A stretch of 64,000 nucleotides of DNA. Origin: Orychophragmus violaceus. Its lineage: Eukaryota; Streptophyta; Magnoliopsida; Brassicales; Brassicaceae. Below the pieces are notes generated by a model, which did no database searches, was not told where the DNA came from, and was given only the letters and a program-made list of their open reading frames with translations. Every line of letters begins with the position of its first letter. The stretch's first letter is position 1. Below, in pieces: positions 21,498-32,165 of this stretch. The DNA is taken from the NCBI GenBank assembly GCA_030180135.1, contig CM058232.1, positions 63,075,330 through 63,139,329 on the forward strand. The letters run 5' to 3'. A program made the translations under genes and the position numbers.

Positions 21498-21811
21498 TTA
21501 TGCTGACTTCATCATATTACTCATCTTGTCATCATCGACTTCTTTGTGTTCCCTATACACATCACCTTGTTCATCCTCATAACTATCCTCTCCATCTTCA
21601 CTCTTGTTTTCGACATTATCATACTTGACAGTACCAACCTGTTTATCATATTGCTCGGACTCGGAATCAGATCAATCTCAGCCCTACGATTTTTAACCCC
21701 TTCATAGCCCTCGTCGTCGTCACTCGCTTCTCTCCTCCTCGTCCCCAGCGAGCGCTTCAGCTCTTCAGGATCACTATCGTACTCCGGTTCTCCTGCGTCA
21801 GCTGGCGCCAT
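21498..21811 (-). pseudogene. Fragment of an acidic plant protein of unknown function
   Basis: The minus strand opens MAPADAGEPEYDSDPEELKR and continues with an R/E/D-rich stretch. Near 21660 the frame shifts, and an acidic tail (SEDGEDSYEDEQGD) continues in another frame to a stop at 21498-21500. The ATG is preceded by a possible splice acceptor (TTTGTAG). This looks like a captured 5' exon of a real gene that I cannot name. It lies inside or next to Helitron A, which could have picked it up. Confidence 0.5.
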
Positions 21812-23578
21812 CTCTACAAACCTGAAAAGGAGAGCAGCCTTGTAAATCCAAACCATAGATGAAGAAATTACATCGAAGAATCGCAATGAAAAAAAGCGTC
21901 TCACTGACCTTAACCCTATTTTAGACGTTTTTTTCTTACTGCGATGAAGGGAGAACTGAATTTTATATAAATAGAGGCCAAGTCTTATCCAAACTAAAAT
22001 AAAGTTGATTTTGTTATTTCATTCACACATAAAAAAAACAGAACATGATTGTGAAAAAGAAACCGTGTCTTAAATGCAATCTCTCTCTCGCAGATTTCAT
22101 ATCTTTTTGAGCTTGGGAAAGGTTCTTGACTCTGAGAAGTAAGTGATTCTTGTCCCACTACCTAATTCTAGAGCTTGAGGAATGCACAGCTCTATCCCCT
22201 GATTAGGAGTGAATGCAAGACTCGATGTCATGAAACCATAGGAAGTAGTAGCACCACTCGTGAGTTTTCTATCGAGCTTAACATTAAGTTTTATGTTGTT
22301 GGGGACACTGGACGACACCGTAGTCTCTTGATCTTACCCTGGCCAATCATTCAATATCCTTCAACTAATCCATCACCAAGTGAGCTCTCTTCGGGTGTTG
22401 TAGCAAATGCCACCTTGTTGGCCTGCTTTCATTTTTCTTTGACGACGTCCACCTCTTCTTTTTTTTACGCTCAATATCTGGAACATGAAGTGACTTAGGT
22501 TGCCCTGCCAGACCAGGTTCTTGCAACTATCAATAAGGTTTCTGGAACATTATAACTGAAGTATTTCCTGTCGATGCTTTAGATTGTTGCTTGAAGGAAA
22601 TATATGTCAGAAAATAAGAGCATTTAGTGTGTTTAAATGAATATACAATAATATGGTGAATTGAAGCTAAGATCAGCAGACCAAGTTATATAAATCTGTC
22701 AGAATATGACATATTGATACATAATTAGAACTTATGACAAATTGAAAAATTGGGTTGAGAGCTAGAAACCTGGAATAGGAAACCGTGTTCGCTCACGACA
22801 ATTCGCTGAAAGGTTTAATTTAGACAAGAAATAATTGATTAAGACAATTCTACATCACAAAATTTCCTTCTTTCATCAATTTGCTAAAGATGATGATGAT
22901 TGGATTTGCTCTACGCCGATGGTAGATCTCTCAGAGGAAGGACTAAAGCAGATCGTTACTTCTCAAAGTTCTGTTCGGAGGTTTTCGCTTCAGCTCCGTC
23001 GTTGTATGGATTCTCTACGTTGTCTTCTTCTTATTCTTCTCCGATGGAGAAATTTGGGTTAAACATCCAATTCAATCTAGCAAAGCCTCCGACCAACATT
23101 GCAATCCAATCACATCTCGATTTTCCCGCCCCGTTCCTAGAAGATCCATATGTGTCCTCTCGCTCTCCGTCGACTAATCGGTAAATCGGAATGTTGAACT
23201 GATTGCGGAGGCCAACACGCTGCCTCTGGTGGTTGTGGGATATGTGAACGCTACGACGGAATCGAGGCTCGTTTCAACTCCTATCTTCGAACGGATTCGT
23301 CGCGAGCTCTTGTCGAGTTTCTTCACCTTGATAACAATCCTAACGTCGTCAACCAAATCTTCATGTTTCCCATCTGTCAAATAATCAACCAAATAATCAC
23401 CGTTTCATTCTCATCCTCGCTATACTAATCTTCGTTGCTAGACGCGCATCACAAACTAACATGAGCCATGGCCGAAAATCAAAGTGAAGGAGGATAGAGG
23501 GTTGCGAGTGGAAAATGAATCTTTTCAGATTGTGAGGAGGCGCATCATGTATTGAGCTGCTTAATAGTTTTAAGTTAA
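21812..23578. other. Possible further captured fragments, unrecognised
   Basis: Two stretches look protein-like: 22097-22318 on the minus strand (73 codons, starting MSSSVPNNIKLNVKLDRK) and 22900-23184 on the plus strand (94 codons). Neither has a domain that I know, and splice contexts are unclear. Their base composition is closer to coding DNA than the A/T-rich Helitron to the right. Confidence 0.3.
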
Positions 23579-23792
23579 CTAGGTTAGGTTAGTGCCCGCG
23601 CTAACGCTGCGGATTGATTTTACTAAGATTTTATTTAACCAAATATTATAGGTTTTACATAGATTAAAAACCTATAAGATTAACAAAAATGACTTTTGAA
23701 AACTGTAATATATATGTTTTGAAAAACTAACATTTCTATATTGTCAAATATAAAACGCACAAACCCTCCTCTGATCTTATGGTTTGCTCTCA
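23579..23792 (-). mobile_element. Helitron D, 3' end only (minus strand)
   Basis: The minus strand has an imperfect G/C hairpin (CCGCAGCGTTAGCGCGGG) followed by CACTAACCTAACCTAG and then a T, as at Helitron 3' ends. Helitron 1 is inserted at 23792/23793, so D may continue at 25476-25504. Confidence 0.5.
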
Positions 23793-25475
23793 TCTATACT
23801 ATTAAAACAGGTGACTGTTTTTGAAATTACCCTTGGGTTTACGTGGAATATTACTTTTTGTGCCATTGGTTTTCTTTGTTTTTTTGGAAATTCATTAAGG
23901 GTATTTTCGTATTATATAAATTTGGACTATATGTGGGCCATACAAAATAATTTTTAATTAATGATTATGTTCCAAAATAAATTCATAATATCTTTTGATA
24001 TCTTTTTGTTATATATATATATATTATAAAATATTTTATATTTCGTTTTTTAAGATTTTTTTTTTGACTTCTCAAGAAAATATTTAATTATTTTGAACTT
24101 TTCTTATATTTATTATAAAATAATTTTAATTATATTTTAATATAAATATTATCTAAGTTCTAGTTTTATTTGAAATATATTTTCATAATATCTTTTAATA
24201 TCTATTTCTAACTGAAATATTAATATATATTTATATTATAAAAATTTATAAAATATTATTAACTTCTTGATTTTTAAGAAGGATAATTATAAATGCATAA
24301 TTATTATTAAAATTTATTAGTAAAATTTAATAATAAATTTTTATTTACATTTTAATCTATTAAATTGACATAAAAAACTTTATATTTAGACCATTATAAA
24401 ACATTAAACATATTGAAAATAGATTAACCGATTTCAATTATATATACTATTAAAAACAAAATTTAACTACTAGAAAACGGGTTAATATGTATTAGATATT
24501 TCAATTGTTATATTATTAATTTGATAAAATATTAAAATTATTCAATACATATATTATTGAAATATATGATAAGTTTGATTCGGTTAATGTTTTTAAGATG
24601 ACTGTTTTAAAAAGATTGTTTTATCAAGTTTTCAAAATAATTACACTACTATAAAATGTTTTAAAATATATATTATTTTTTCATTATAAAATTATTTTAA
24701 AATATTTATATTCATTGTAAGACAATTTTTTTGAATATTGGAAGGTAAGTTAAAAAGATGAAATAACTAAAATGTTAAATGAATGGGTTATCATATATTA
24801 ATTATATTTTGATTTATAAAATAAAAATAAAAATCTTTATATTTAGACAATTATTAAACGGGTCAAAAAATAGATTAACCAATTTCAAATATCTATACTA
24901 TTAAAAACAAAATTTGTCTACTATAATATGTATTAGTCAATTTCAATTAATATATTATTAATTTTATAAAATATTAAAATTATTGATAAATTTATAATCA
25001 CGCATTATATATATTATTTAAAACAAATTGTTATATAGAATTAAATTGAAAGTTGCATATTGAATCTAACAACTTACACATTACTAAGATTGTGTTCTAT
25101 ATAAATATTGTCTATTTTAACAATTGTTTAGTAGTAAAATTACGGGTTAAACTAAGTTAGAATTAATTTGAATAAAAAAAATTGTCAAATAAAATATATA
25201 TACATTTTACAACATTAAAGTAAACTAAACATGTACTAAAAGTAACAATAATCTACAACTACTAAAAGTATAAGTTAAAAATATCAAAACAAAAACAAAA
25301 CTTATTAAATTTCTTCTCACATTTAGCACAATATCATCATATTTTCACTTAATATATATTAAATTGAATCGGTAACAAATTTAATTTTTAAAAATATAAA
25401 TTTAAAATATAAAATATTTTTTAGATTATATAATCCGCGCTTCATTAGCGCGGGTCAAAATCGGTCAAAATCTAG
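23793..25475 (+). mobile_element. Helitron 1, complete non-autonomous copy (1,683 bp)
   Basis: It starts TCTATACTATTAAAACAG after an A. It ends with a perfect 7-bp hairpin (CCGCGCT, loop TCATT, AGCGCGG; 25435-25453), a short spacer and CTAG before a T. This is the classical Helitron arrangement with insertion between A and T and no target duplication. The body is A/T-rich and non-coding. The spacer holds a doubled GTCAAAATC, making it longer than usual. The 3' half is related to 39411-40174. Confidence 0.85.
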
Positions 25476-25939
25476 TTACTTTTATTATATTGATTACATC
25501 AAAATCTATTATATAATTAGAGGATGCTCTTTCCATATAGAAGAAGGCCACGTGAGCATTTTTTCCCAAATTCTAAATAGGCCTACGATCCGGTCCATAT
25601 CCTGGCTTGTCAATATTGGGCCGTCAAAAAAATTGACATGTAAAACCAAATAGCAACGCACAAATAGTGGCCCACATTTGCGACCATATGTTCGGGCCGT
25701 AATCCTGAGCGACACCTAGCCCTAAAAAAACTCTTCTCACCCTTACATCACACCGTCTCCTTCCTCTGCGAGCTCCTTCAGTCCACCTCTCTAATGGCTG
25801 TCAGCCGTTACAGTAATCTGGTCACGTCCCCCAGTTCATTAACTCTCCATCAAGCCACACCTCGACGTTACCATTCTCTATTAATCCGATTCAATCGTAA
25901 ACCCTTTAGCATCCCGCATTCCGCGTTATATCTCCATCA

Positions 25940-26045
25940 GACCCTATAAATATGATCCTCCCTCGAACCCGAATCCTCCACGAAAACTTGGCAGAGAAAA
26001 AAACTTTCAATTTCAACAACAAATAACAGAATACCAACCGTACCC
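25940..26045 (+). promoter_or_regulatory. Putative promoter and 5' leader of the chimeric CAP-H gene
   Basis: A TATA-like box CCTATAAATA (25945-25954) lies about 90 bp before the ATG at 26046, which sits in a good plant start context (ACCCATGGCTTC). Pyrimidine- and C/A-rich leader sequence follows the box. Transcription is inferred only. Confidence 0.45.
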
Positions 26046-26778
26046 ATGGCTTCCGTCGACTACGTCACCATCCCTGCCGCTTCACCGCACATCCCATTCG
26101 AAGACCTCCATCTGGGCCGTTCGAACCAGCAGGTTGTTTCATATTTCTCTTGATTTTTGACAACCCAAAGTCACCAACCTGAGTTGTATATCATGTGGAT
26201 ATTAATCTGATTTGTTCTAACATCATTTTAAACTAAAATTGTTTCTACGGAAGGATCCGCCCAAATCGTGTTACCTTGCAGATTGGCCGAGAAGGATCTT
26301 TCAAGTTCACGAGTAAAGATCCGTGGAAAGCTTTTTCCTCTGCAAATCAACATGATAAATCAGAAACAATTGATCTATCCTTTGCTAAAGATCTGACTTT
26401 GTTGGCTAATATGCCTCGATGTACCATTGTACAGAGGTTTTGTTGCACTAACATTTCTCTGATTTCGTGGTTGAATTTGCAGAATGTGTGGAGCAAATGC
26501 TGCTAAACATGCGGCAGAAGTATGCTATTGTACCATCTCTTTGGAATATAATCAATCAATTTGATGAAGAGAACCAAAGAAAATCTGATACGTTTTCTTG
26601 TGGTCAGAAGACGACCGAGTCATTTGATATATCACATGGTAATGAAGCTAGCTATGCCGGCGATGGTGATGGATATGATAACTGTGGAGCTTCTTTTGAT
26701 TATGATGGTCAAACTGGTGCGGCTGAGGAGAACTTTGGCCTCAATGACGCAGAACCAGCATACTCAAACTTTCCCGAG
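26046..26778 (+). pseudogene. Chimeric gene with condensin subunit CAP-H fragment
   Basis: Exon 1 (26046-26132, 29 codons, MASVDYVTIPAASPHIPF...) is not recognised. It ends CAG/gt in phase 0. The next segment (26282-26390) ends with SSANQHDKSETIDLSFAK, and a third (26483-26778) starts ECVEQMLLNMRQK and contains INQFDEENQR and TTESFDISHGN. These are central CAP-H (condensin subunit 2) sequence, which helps compact mitotic chromosomes. Both ends of CAP-H are missing. At the donor after LSFAK the expected GT is AT, so normal splicing there is lost. The acceptor TTGCAG and the final donor GAG/gt look good. Confidence 0.75.
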
Positions 26779-28075
26779 GTTCTTACCACCTCTCTTCTAA
26801 TGTTTGCAAATTTTCTTTAGGTCTTGCCTCCAGACAAACATTCTGAGAATGATACTTTGTTTCACTAAGCTTTTGTTTTTGGTTACACCATAATATTAAG
26901 GGCTGCTCATGTTTTCATGCTTGAAGAATCAACAATTGGGTGCCTATATTGGAAAATGTTGGAAGAAATTTGAATTTCTGGAAATTGCATTTATTAAATA
27001 ATTTATCCTATTTAGACTTTCTAAGCACTATTGAGGCTATCTTATTTGTATGATGAGCAGCCCACCAGATTTGATAAGGACCTGCAATTAAAATTACCAA
27101 CCTTGAAGAATCGTGAGTACAATATCTTTTTACTACTTTCTCTTTGTATTCTCCATGCAGTTCTCCTCTTAAGCTTTTGGGTAATATAATGTTCTGTCTA
27201 ATAAGTAGAGTAATTACATTTTTATAATTGTATGAATATCTGTTAACGATTTTCAAAGGCTAAAGGACAATAATCTTTCTCTAGCTTTCACTAGAAAAAA
27301 CAAATAAAGTTGTTCGCTGCAGTATGTTTTCCACGCTCTGTAATCTGTCATTACTAACGTTCTAACTTGATACATCTGACACATAAGATGAGATCGAGGT
27401 TATCTAGAATGTATCTCTTGAATGTCATCAACTTATGTGGTGGGCTTTGTCCTGGTCTTAATGATGTTATTAGACATGTGTGTATGTGTCTGAAAGCCTT
27501 TTGCTGTGATCTGTTTGGTAAAGGCAAGTTGTGAGTCTCTGGTCACCGGAGACTAAGGGAGACGGCGACTGCGGCGGCTGAGGATGATTATATCGGATGT
27601 AAGGCGGAGCCAAACAGGGATGTTACGAGAAGGAGACATTTGTCTTTTCCGTTTTTTCCAATTTCTTTTTTATTGTTGAGACGAAGAAGAGCGAGAGAGA
27701 TTTTCCAGGAGTTGTTGTGATGTTTCTGAATGGGTTTTCTTTCGTATTATATAAAAGCTTTTGTTCCAATAATAAAATGGAACTTTACAATGATGTACGG
27801 CCCCGTATGTTTCATAAAAATGGAAGCAAGCTGTCATAAATGAAGATAAAAAATGGATGGAGATATGATGACAGAGACATAAGATTAGAATTATAAGAAA
27901 TGGAACTTCGAACTTGCAATTTATATAGTTGGACATCAACTGACTTTATCAAACTTGACTTTCTTACCGGGACGAAGAAATCACATCCTAATACACATAT
28001 CTAATATTTGTAAGTGAGTCTACCCAAAAATGTGAACCGTTTACAGATATAATATAAAACTTAGTACTGTTTTTT
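26779..28075. other. No gene recognised
   Basis: This is intron-like or Helitron filler between the CAP-H fragment and the LINE target site. Short open stretches (27008-27256, 27670-27939, both minus) show no domain. A C/G-richer patch at 27530-27620 could be a scrap of coding sequence, but I cannot place it. Confidence 0.3.
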
Positions 28076-28090
28076 TCCCAATAATGAGTT
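28076..28090. repeat. LINE target-site duplication, left copy
   Basis: TCCCAATAATGAGTT occurs here and again at 34427-34441, exactly flanking the LINE. Its last bases merge with the element's tail. Confidence 0.85.
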
Positions 28091-28121
28091 TTTTTTTTTG
28101 TGCAAATACTTGTTGATTTAA

Positions 28122-28703
28122 TTAGGCCAAAACGGCAGTATTTAACAGCAGAGGAGTCATAAAAGACTTAGACAAAGCATCGGCTTTGCTATTGAACGAT
28201 CTAGAGATAAAGGTGAAAGAAATTGAATCAAAGGAGGCGGATAGATGCAGGATATCGTGGAGAATCCCATGGAGCTCTTTTGGGTGAGGCTCCTTCTTGA
28301 TTGCGTTGATAAGCTGTTGCGAATCATATGCAAGACATAACTTGGTGAAGCCCAGGTTTTTTGCTGATTTCAGAGCAGAGAGAACGGCCAAAGCTTCGGC
28401 TGTTAGGGATGATCGGACATTTCTCAGGCCCCGACCCCCTTGGTGAAGTGTTTTACCTTCCTTGTTCGAGAAGACCCAGCCTAGTCCTCCCAATTTTCCT
28501 TCTTCTTTCCATGCCGCATCCGAGTGGCATTGGATCGATTCAGGGTTCAGAACGTTTCTCTGTTGCACACAGGAAGTTTTCCGTTGAGAAGGTATGATCC
28601 CTTGAGCCAATTGCCAGTCTCTAGCCTGCTTGATTGCTTTTGTGATTGTATCTGTTGGGGATTCTTTTTTCTCATTGAAGATTGTTTGATTTCTAGTCAT
28701 TCA
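28122..28703 (-). pseudogene. LINE ORF2, RNase H domain
   Basis: This C-terminal block is separated from the preceding part only by an in-frame TGA at 28701-28703, where related proteins usually read WILWSIW, so TGG to TGA is likely. The RNase H residues are visible as D in QCHSDAAW, E in SLTAEALAVL and D in LAYDSQQL, with a terminal SKADALSK block. The domain removes RNA from the RNA-DNA hybrid during target-primed copying. The stop codon after it at 28122 is the natural end, 31 bp before the tail. Confidence 0.85.
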
Positions 28704-29315
28704 GATTGACCAAAGGATCCAGGGGACCAGATGGTTGTCTTTTACTCCTGTCGGTGGCAGACAGATGATGGTACTTTCCATCTCCAGCAGAGACCGGATG
28801 TGGCCAATCTCGCGTGAGTTCAGATGTCCTTTTAGAGGTGCTGCATCCCATACTTTACAGGCGAACTCACAGTGAAGGAAGAGATGGTTTGTGGATTCAA
28901 TCTCTCCGCAGTGTGGGCAGCCAGTAGAGGTGAGAATATTTCTTTCTGTCAAATTTTCACCGATGGGTAAGATCTTTCTCATGATTTTCCAAAGGAAAAT
29001 TCTTAGCTTGGGGGAGGTGTAGCTTTTCCATATCACCTTATTCCAATCGAAATCAGATATGGTCTCATCTAGCGGTTGTTGATTATATGGATTCAGACTA
29101 AGGGCTTGATAGTATCCTGATTTTGCCGTGTACGTTCCATCCTCCGTGGATAGCCAGATTAGTTTATCTTCTACTCCATTCAGGCTTGCATTGATTTCCA
29201 ATATTTCCTCAGCATATTGCGGAAGAGCAGTCATAATTTTCTCCCTGTCCCAACTATTGGAATCAGGGGACAAGAGGTCGTTGACATACCAATCTTTTGT
29301 TTGTTCAGTAGGCGG
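28704..29315 (-). pseudogene. LINE ORF2, zinc-binding RVT region
   Basis: This is the zf-RVT region of plant LINEs: SYTSPKLRIFLWKIMRK, then CPHCGEIESTNHLFLHC, whose C-x2-C and H/C residues form the knuckle. It continues the reading frame of the reverse transcriptase beyond a TGA at 29316-29318 (probably CGA to TGA), so the domain is intact but would not be translated with the RT. Confidence 0.85.
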
Positions 29316-30940
29316 TCACATAGGTCTTTTTTTGGAGTCTAGAGCTAGCCAGTCCTCTTCCCAAATCTTTGTTTCCTTGCCATTGCCAATTAATTTCCCC
29401 ACATTTGACTTGATAATTTCTCTTCCTATGCAGATACTCCTCCACCCGTGTGAGCAAGATTTCGGAATTTCTGCTTCGAGGAAGGTTGTTGAGTGGCAGT
29501 ATTTTGGCATTAGGATTCGGCTGATCAGACTGAGAGGTTGTGTGAGGATTCGCCAGCTTACTTTGGCTAGGAGGGCGTCATTAAAGGTTTGTATGTCACG
29601 AAAACCCAAGCCTCCTTCTCGTTTGGCCTTAGATAGTTTCCTCCAAGAGAGCCAACACATCTTCCTTTCTCCCTCTTTTGCATCCCACCAGAATCTGGTT
29701 AGTGCTGACTGTATTCTCTTGCACAGGGAGACCGGCAACTCGAAGCACGTCATAGTATATGTCGGCATTGCAGTTAGGACAGACTTCAGCATTGTTAGCT
29801 TCCCAGCCGTGGACAGGAATCTGGATGACCAGCTTCTTGCGCGTTGTCTTATTCTATCCACTATAAGGCTGAAGAGGTCTTTTTTCCGCCTTCCGAAGTG
29901 TTCCGGGAGTCCAAGGTATTTCCCAACACCTCCCTCCTTTTGAATTCCCAGATCAGTCTTGACTCTTTCTCTGTTATCACGTGTAGTTTTGGTAGAGAAA
30001 GTGACCGCAGACTTCTGGTAGTTAATTAGTTGTCCGGAGGCTTCTTCATATTTCTTGATTATTGACTTGAGAGTGTTGCAGCTACTGCGGTCTGATTGGC
30101 AGAAAAACATCGTATCATCCGCAAATAGTAAGTGGTTGATTCTTGGACTTCTTTTGGAAACTCTAACTACCGGTAATAGACCCTCATCTTGTGCTTTGTT
30201 GCATAATCCAGAGAGGACTTCACTGCAGAGAATGAAGATGTATGGTGAAAGAGGGTCCCCTTGACGGATTCCTCGGGTTGGTTTCACAAGTCCTTGAGCT
30301 GCTCCATTTAGGAGGTAAGAGTATGAAACTGTTTTGATGCACTGCATTGTCCATTGTATCCATTTTCTGTCAAAACCAAGTTGTGTGAGTACCTTTTCGA
30401 TAAAGTCCCATTCTAACCTATCGTAGGCTTTACTCATGTCAGATTTGACAGCCATGGAGCATCTCTTCTTTGCACCTGAAGTTTTCAGATAATGGAGGAC
30501 TTCATGGGTGATGAGAACGTTATCTGCAATTGCTCTCTTGGGCACAAAAGCGGACTGGTTTTCTGAGATAATCCCCCCAAGGACCGGTTGAAGTCTTGCG
30601 GTAAGGACTTTTGCTATTATCTTGTAATAAACATTACAAAGAGCTATAGGCCTGTAGTCCATCATACTCTTAGGGCTTTGTATTTTTGGGATAAGCCTAA
30701 CATGAGTGGCATTTATGTTTCTCGGCAGCATGTCGGAGTTGAAGAAATCTTGTATCTCAGCAATTACCTTTGCTCCCATAGTGTCCCAAATAGAGTGGAA
30801 GAAGCAAGCTGAAAAGACGTCGGGACCCGGAGCCTTGTCCGGGTGAATAGAGAAGCAGGCGGCTTTGATTTCAGCTGCTGATGGGATAGCAGTCAGAGCT
30901 ACATTTGTTTCTGCTGAGATACGAGGAAGGCTTCCTCTAC
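29316..30940 (-). pseudogene. LINE ORF2, reverse transcriptase domain
   Basis: The RT block is open from about 30900 down to a TGA at 29316-29318. Recognisable steps are PDKAPGPD near 30830, DYRPIALCN, FVPKRAIADN, the SDMSKAYDR motif, GIRQGDPLSPYIF, and the catalytic LLFADDTMFF near 30110 (FADD in the L1 clade). The RT enters this frame through a frameshift near 30935. All active-site aspartates seem kept, so damage is confined to frame and stop changes. Confidence 0.9.
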
Positions 30941-31450
30941 TGCAGCGAGTCTATCACCTTCTTTCGAGGTAAAGAGGTTTGCATAGTATTCCAAGATGAC
31001 ATCAAGGATCTGTTCTTCTTCAAACACTGGAACCCCCTCTTTGTTTTCTAGTACTGAGAACTTGTTTCTAGCATGTCTTCCTTTGGTAATGGCATGAAAA
31101 TAGCTAGTATTCTGATCTCCCAAAGCTAACCATAATTGTCGGCTCCTTTGTTTCCAAAACTCTTCTTCCTTTTTATAAGCCCCTCTAAGAGTTTCAGTGG
31201 TCTGTTGGATGAGAGTTGGATCAGGTATAGGGTTAGAGAGCGCCTTCTCTAGTGTGTCCTGAAGTTCTAGGATTTGTTTGCGGCTGTTTTGTTGTTGCTC
31301 TCTATTCCAGCTGATAATTGCTTGTCTGCATTTTGCTATCCGGTTTTCCACTGAATCTGCCTCGTTTAGGTTCCATGCATTAAAGACAATGGTTTTTACC
31401 TCCTCATTGTTCTTTAATCTCCTATCGTATCTGAACAGACCTTTTTCCTC
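30899..31450 (-). pseudogene. LINE ORF2, linker between endonuclease and RT
   Basis: This coiled, K/E/Q-rich linker (NREQQQNSRKQILELQDTLE, then SRQLWLALGDQNTSYFHA) is standard between the two enzyme domains in plant LINEs. It starts after a frameshift in the A/G-rich run near 31450 and ends where another frameshift near 30935 leads to a stop at 30899. Confidence 0.85.
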
Positions 31451-32165
31451 TTTTTTGTAGTGTCAAAGATTGTTATAAGCGGTCTATGGTCTGATCCTTC
31501 GAGGCGTAGATATTCGCTTCTTCCTGAGGGGTAATCTTCTGCCCATGCACTGTTTGACATGACTCTATCCAGCCTGCATTGGACGAGATGCTCATGTCTC
31601 TGTCCTCTCCAAGATAGAAAGTTACCAGAGTACCGTAAATCATAGAGATCGTTTTCTGACATGAAGGTACGAAAATCCACATAAGAACCTTCTGCTCTAC
31701 ATGGTCCGCCTTGTTTTTCTGATGGTTCTATGATTTCATTAAAATCCCCTGTCAGGAGCCAAGGGCTAGACCTTTCATAAGCTTGAGCAGAAATACTCTC
31801 CCAGACCTTCCTTCTTTCCCCTTGTTCTGGTGCACCATAAACAAAGGTGGTGTAAAATGTTCTTCCAGCAGCTTTGATACATGTGTCAATGAAATTTTCA
31901 CAGCTGTGGAGAATGTCTAATTCAATTTCTTGTTTCCAGAGAAGTATTAGTCCTCCTCCTCTGCCTTGCGGTGGGATTATGTGATGAGATGGATATTCAG
32001 TCCATTTGAGCTTGTCAAGGACAAACTCATTCTGGTTTTTTGTTTCCATCAGAAACAGGATGTCAGGCGAGATACTCCGATGGATCTCTCGCAATCGTTG
32101 GACTGTCGCAGGGTTCCCAAGCCCACAACAGTTCCAGCTCGCTATCTTTAAGGAAGAGGAGGTGG
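31414..32165 (-). pseudogene. LINE ORF2, endonuclease domain
   Basis: An exonuclease-endonuclease-phosphatase fold is readable: WNCCGLGNP at the start (about 32150), DILFLMETK, GRGGGLILLW, the WLLTGDFNEI block, RLDRVMSN and GSDHRPL. The E, D-N and SDH catalytic residues are present. ORF2 begins overlapping the end of ORF1 in another frame, without an obvious ATG. The domain nicks target DNA to prime reverse transcription. The frame breaks near 31450. Confidence 0.85.

Noticed and set aside
28090..28091. Poly-T at 28086-28100 as a terminator
   Set aside because: It is the A-tail of the minus-strand LINE, placed between element and target duplication.
29128..29943. 271-codon ORF on the plus strand
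   Set aside because: It is antisense to the LINE reverse transcriptase, whose motifs are unambiguous on the minus strand.
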